Source: Oreohelix idahoensis
Lineage: Eukaryota > Mollusca > Gastropoda > Stylommatophora > Oreohelicidae
Length of the DNA stretch: 64,000 nucleotides
Assembly: GCA_024509875.1 (NCBI GenBank)
Contig: JAMPIV010006402.1
Coordinates: forward strand, 1 to 64,000
Direction of reading: 5' to 3'
Position numbers and translations under genes: made by a program. Positions 59,962-64,000 of this stretch are shown here, one piece after another; the first letter of the stretch is position 1; each line of letters begins with the position of its first letter. A model generated the notes under the pieces. The model was not told the origin of the DNA. It ran no database searches and saw only the letters and a program-made list of their open reading frames with translations.

Positions 59962-61453
59962 ACAGCCAGTAAATTCCCTTTGACCATAGTATCAAAAAGT
60001 TTACATCCTTAGCTTACAACAAACAGACCTTAACAGTCTACCGCACCCCCTGGGGAAAAAAATGATAACATCATTTTTTTGGGAAAAAAATACAACGAAT
60101 AAAAACAAATGAAATCGGTAGCATGCAAATATCTACACTTAAGTACAGTCTATAAAAAAATCATAAATACAAGAGGAATGCAGATAGGGCGACAAGATAA
60201 CATAAGAAAAGTAGATCAGTGACTAGTGAACAGAGACAAGATGGGGATACGAAAGGAAAGAGAAAAGAGGAAAGGAAGCAATGCCTAAGAATGAAGAAGA
60301 CAAAAATGAAGACATGGTAATCAAATGCATAATATAAATGAATACCATAATAATATAATAACGTACATGACAAAACAAATTTACATACACACCCCAAAAT
60401 AAATAATGAGCATGATAACCTAGACAACATGCTCATAACGCATAAATGATGCGCTGATGAAGGGCATCAAAATGTATATAACGCCATAATGTTAGGCTAT
60501 ACTGAAGCACAATGAAGCGTCTGGTGATAACAAAAAATTATCTCACAACGTTAGAGAAACTATTTTCTCAAAGTACTACCTTTATATAAAAAATGGGGTG
60601 CCACGATCGCACAATAAAATGCTGGCAACGTTACAATGCTAGAAAAAATTACATTCATATGACTTCATATATGCCAACAAAACAACAATATCCACATGTC
60701 TCGCCAAGATAAATTACAAAAATAGAGGTGTCATACCATATTAAACTTATAACATAGTAATCTACAGCAGTATAGTGACACCAATATATTAACATCAAAA
60801 GGTTATATCACATCATAATCTAATATCTTTTAACATCATGTTGTATACTAAAGTACAACCATGTTAACTATCTGGAGATGATTTCCGAAGTCGCAGAACA
60901 TACTGTACTCAAGAGGGCACGACAGACATCTAAAGTAGCGTCAAATGCCAAATGGTAAGCAGGGACGTCTAATCTTGAAATAACTGGTAAACTGTTGAGA
61001 CCCTCCATATAACAGCACTGATTCGCTGTGAGAAAATACAAATGATACAATTCTATCTGATAACCGTAGAATTTTATAATATACAATAGTTAATTCTACA
61101 TTCTTAGCTATAAAATGTGGCTGTGCAAACTTCCGACCCCTATATTGCGATAATCCAACGTTCCTCCGTTAGACTAAAACGGTAACAGAGAAAGTAGTAC
61201 AAACTAATCCAGAATCCTGAATTACCCAGGGTTATAAAAGTATGTGAGAAAAATAGCAGCATGTAGTTTATGTAAAGAAAAGTCGTGAGTATACACATGA
61301 TACCCACGTCAAAAGGCAAATCTAGAGGATGGTAATGACGACTAAGAGCGTCATGATGGTTAACCATCTGAGATTTTTCGCAAGACAAAGTAAATGTAGT
61401 TGACCAATGCCTATATCTCACAGGCTGAAATGAAGTCATAGCCTGCGTACTGG
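59962..61453. other. AT-rich sequence, no recognised gene
   Basis: Long A-rich stretch on +. - strand open frames (60161-60436, 61140-61553) are hydrophobic, Phe/Leu/Ser-rich and resemble translated A-rich DNA. Confidence 0.4.
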
Positions 61454-61900
61454 TCAAGGAAGAAAGCAAGAAGCATACAATAAAGATGCAAAAACCGACA
61501 ACAGTAAACTTGGACCTACGTCGAAGTTTAAAGAAAAGTTGTAAGTGCGACAAAAAGTCGTAAAGGACGAAGATACTGAGCTAACCGGCCCAATAAGAAA
61601 AGTAAAGAAACTCATAAGGTATAGGTATGTACTAACAATTAAGTTTGTACATGTGGCAAAGGAAACGCTATTAATTGCAGTAAAGAAGTTGCAATCAACA
61701 TGACTGGATGTAGATTCAGTCGTAGAGAAGAAGTTAGTGTCTGTATCAGACCAAATCGAAGGATCTTCTTCTACAATAGTAGTTAAAGAAGAGTCAAAGT
61801 TAGAGCGACGACGTACTGATGTATGTCGAGCTGGGCTAAAAGAAGCACAAAAATTAGTATGATGAACAGTCGTATCATCAAAACTGCAAAATTGCACCAT
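61454..61900 (-). CDS. Hypothetical open frame, 148 codons
   Basis: I do not recognise this protein. The N-terminal half is polar and Ser/Thr-rich (DDTTVHHTNFCASFSPARHT, then RRRSNFDSSLTTIVEEDPS), followed by a hydrophobic stretch YLYLMSFFTFLIGPVSSVSS that could be a membrane segment. The frame 61140-61553 overlaps its 3' end in another phase and could be a continuation after a frameshift. Given the retroelement debris on both sides, a degenerate retroelement accessory protein or chance are both possible. No splice or poly(A) evidence. Confidence 0.2.
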   Translation of the reverse strand: MVQFCSFDDTTVHHTNFCASFSPARHTSVRRRSNFDSSLTTIVEEDPSIWSDTDTNFFSTTESTSSHVDCNFFTAINSVSFATCTNLIVSTYLYLMSFFTFLIGPVSSVSSSFTTFCRTYNFSLNFDVGPSLLLSVFASLLYASCFLP

Positions 61901-63374
61901 ATTAGTAGAATGTATAACGTGAGAAGATTTATTATTACATTGGTATTCTTGTTATCTTCGCAAATATTTTGAAAGCAAAATAGTGCTTAAGGGAAAGTCA
62001 TTATTGTGTTACTTCCCTTGAAAGTTGTGTCGGCTCTTTCGATCAAACTCCGCGGATAAATCCATTTTACTGCGATTTATTCGTTGTTTGGGTAATAATA
62101 GATTGTTCTTGCTTCAGAATATCTATGGCCTGAATTTATGTGTATTGTTTGTCTGAGTAGGACGAGTCTGTCTTATATCTGTATATCTTTACATATCTAA
62201 GTCGAACTATATGTTCTGTTGTCTCTAGAGAGGTCGAAGGCTATTCGGCGGATGTGTCGCTAGAGTGTGGTGTGATTTGGCTTCGTCCTGATAGGGACTG
62301 TGTTTTTCCATGTCGGCCTGTCGCCGGGGAAAAAGTGATCTCAGTATTTGTGGGGAAGGTGATAGTCGTCTAAACCTATCGTGTATGCTTTACCCCAGTG
62401 TTTAGTCGTATTGCCAAGGAATGGCAGTTTCATATTTCCTATACCAAGGTAATCAAAGATACTCTTATGAACTCTCGATCGAAGCCACCATTTTCGATAG
62501 TTACGATTTGAATGTCTAAGAGAATATATTTGACTCGATGAAAACGACTTCGATTCCTAGCAGCACTATATCCTGTAGATTGCAGTCAATTGTTCATGAT
62601 CAAATCTACAGAGCAATGAAATGTTTTATGAATGACTAACTTTAGGACAGATTCATTATCTGTATCCAAACGTGAGTGACAGCTCACGAGTGAAGCCATC
62701 TTGGAACCAAAACATATAGTGACTTTCAAGAAGAGAAAAGGGATGCCCGTATTATCGCTTGATCAGTCCAGAGATCACTGCTACACATGAGAACCCATTG
62801 CTAGCGGTTCAATATTATTATATGGAAAAATATGTGCTGAACATTATGTTGAAGAATCGTCGCTAGACGAGATTAGGTTTAGAAGCCATCTGAAATATTG
62901 TTTATAAGCTGACGTGCTCAGTCAGTGAAGTCAGATGATATATGTATGGGCGATACTGAGTGCTTGGCTACTGACAGTCCATTATACACTTATTCTACAT
63001 GAGTGCCCATGTAACATTGCAAGACCATTTATCCACTGTACTATGATGTATTATGGCAACCTGTGATTTGTCACTATCTGTGCTGTCGAGTGTGTACGTC
63101 CAATTAAACTTTAGAAAAGGTACACAGTCGTTGGTGTCGATGACTTCCAGCCATACATGAGTGTGAGAAAAGAACATTTTTTGTCAACACCACGAACCTT
63201 TATCATCATTCGCACATTATACACTCAATCCATGTCTACACACCACTGCGTAGGTCAAGTTGACATTCCATACACTACAGTGGAGCAAACAACACCATAG
63301 AGATCTTATCAACTGATGATGATGATGATGATGTCTGCTTCCATCCACTTATATCTATCTTTTGGTGGATATCA
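61901..63374. other. No recognised gene
   Basis: Unique sequence apart from a (GAT)n tract near 63315-63334. It lies downstream (on -) of the gag-like frame at 63375, but no protease, RT or integrase motifs were found. Confidence 0.4.
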
Positions 63375-64000
63375 TTAACGGGAATAAAAATCCAACTTTA
63401 TCAACTTTATCAGAGACCCTCTTCCGTCATGCACCGCTAAGGCAGGAAGAGGAGGTAGAGGATGACCGCAACTCAAGGTAGTTATAGCTGTAGGTTGGAA
63501 CAAAGTTGTGCATTCCGGGCATTGAGATGCTCTCTCGAAATCGAAAGCAGAGCAACCAATAGCATTAGAGACACCATTATTATTATTACCTTGATCATTC
63601 ACAACCTGATGTTCTTGTTGAGTAGAGTTAGCCTTGCGGTACGATCCATTATTTGGAGATCTACCGTTGTATTGCGATCTATCGCGGTTATTATTACTAT
63701 TGAAAGCATTATTATTTGCTCTACTGAAATTATTGTTCTGGTTTGAACTCCAGTTAGCATCGTTGCGATTGCCATTTCCCCTTTGATCAAAATTTCTATT
63801 AGATGGGTTTTGTTGTCTCCGTGAAAGGTTATTATGCGGTTGATAACCTCTATTGTAGTTACCTCTTCCAAAATTTCCATAATTGTTGGAACTAAAATGT
63901 TGAGGACCATTAAATTGCCTCCAGTTCCCTGAAGAAGAATCATTACGTGATGGACCCCTTTGGTTCTGTCCATAGTTACGATTATATCTACCAGCAAAAT
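63375..64000 (-). pseudogene. Asn/Arg/Gly-rich gag-tail-like reading frame, runs off the window
   Basis: One frame stays open on - from the window edge (64000) to a stop at 63375, about 208 codons without a Met needed, so it is the 3' part of a longer frame. The first 130 codons are extremely rich in Asn, Arg, Gly, Ser and Gln (FAGRYNRNYGQNQRG, SSNNYGNFGRGNYNRGYQPH, RNFDQRGNGNRNDAN), like the basic nucleic-acid-binding tail of a retrotransposon gag. After about 63570 it becomes ordinary (SAIG-like NAIGCSAFDFERASQCPECT with C-x2-C), then SCGHPLPPLPALAVH. The last part reads like the antisense of other sequence, which suggests truncation. An RNA-binding host protein exon is an alternative. Confidence 0.4.

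Noticed and set aside
60161..61553. Hydrophobic membrane proteins on the - strand
   Set aside because: Phe/Leu/Ser-rich frames expected from A-rich DNA; no conserved motif, overlapping frames.

Overview
The window looks like one stretch of a large, repeat-saturated invertebrate nuclear genome. The only host gene I can support is the 3' part of a neuroligin on the + strand. Intron sizes, the many degenerate LINE families with microsatellite tails, tRNA-derived SINEs, long (TA)n tracts and nested DNA transposons suggest a mollusc, most likely a cephalopod. That assignment is inference from genome style, not from a diagnostic sequence.

Neuroligin. Three exons fit together by homology, splice sites and phase: 8541-8682 (end of the esterase-like domain, keeping the His-Gly motif), 29915-30030 (last part of that domain) and 32140-33350 (domain end, stalk, one transmembrane helix, long cytoplasmic tail and a C-terminal T-V-V PDZ-ligand-like end). 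Together they encode 488 residues. Earlier exons lie left of the window. The 21.2 kb intron between the first two exons and the 2.1 kb intron between the last two consist almost wholly of repeats. Two acceptors are unusual: a 49 bp tandem duplication copies the acceptor of exon 8541, and a 49 bp minisatellite whose units look like 3' splice sites ends at the acceptor of exon 29915.

Left part (1-34 kb). The introns hold broken LINEs of several families (3.5, 4.9, 5.6-6.8, 7.3, 11.4, 17-19.9, 21.6, 22.2, 27 kb). They also hold a hAT MITE inside a mariner-like MITE (8.7-9.3 kb), Helitron remnants with recognisable 3' termini (10.44 and 26.83 kb), tRNA-related SINEs (18.7, 20.6, 24.9 kb), a 1.3 kb dispersed repeat and many micro- and minisatellites.

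Middle (34-45 kb). This is a layered nest. A (CTA)-rich satellite, possibly grown from a LINE tail, occupies 35.0-37.5 kb and resumes at 44.7-45.1 kb. A nearly full-length LINE (- strand, endonuclease plus reverse transcriptase, about 3.7 kb) sits in it with a 13 bp target duplication. Its 5' leader is split by a 3.4 kb composite insert with another 13 bp duplication. That insert contains five near-identical 468 bp units, an inverted 433 bp copy of the LINE leader and 1.4 inverted units.

Right part (45-64 kb). A hAT transposon has both ends intact (45436-51050, 8 bp duplication, 15 bp inverted termini), with a decayed ZMYM1-like transposase and a small LINE fragment inside it. A second copy of the 1.3 kb repeat, a decayed LTR-retrotransposon gag/protease, a 5'-truncated LINE with target duplication, 86 bp tandem repeats and an Asn/Arg/Gly-rich gag-like reading frame leaving the right edge follow. 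I see no prokaryotic features, rRNA, CRISPR or operon structure.
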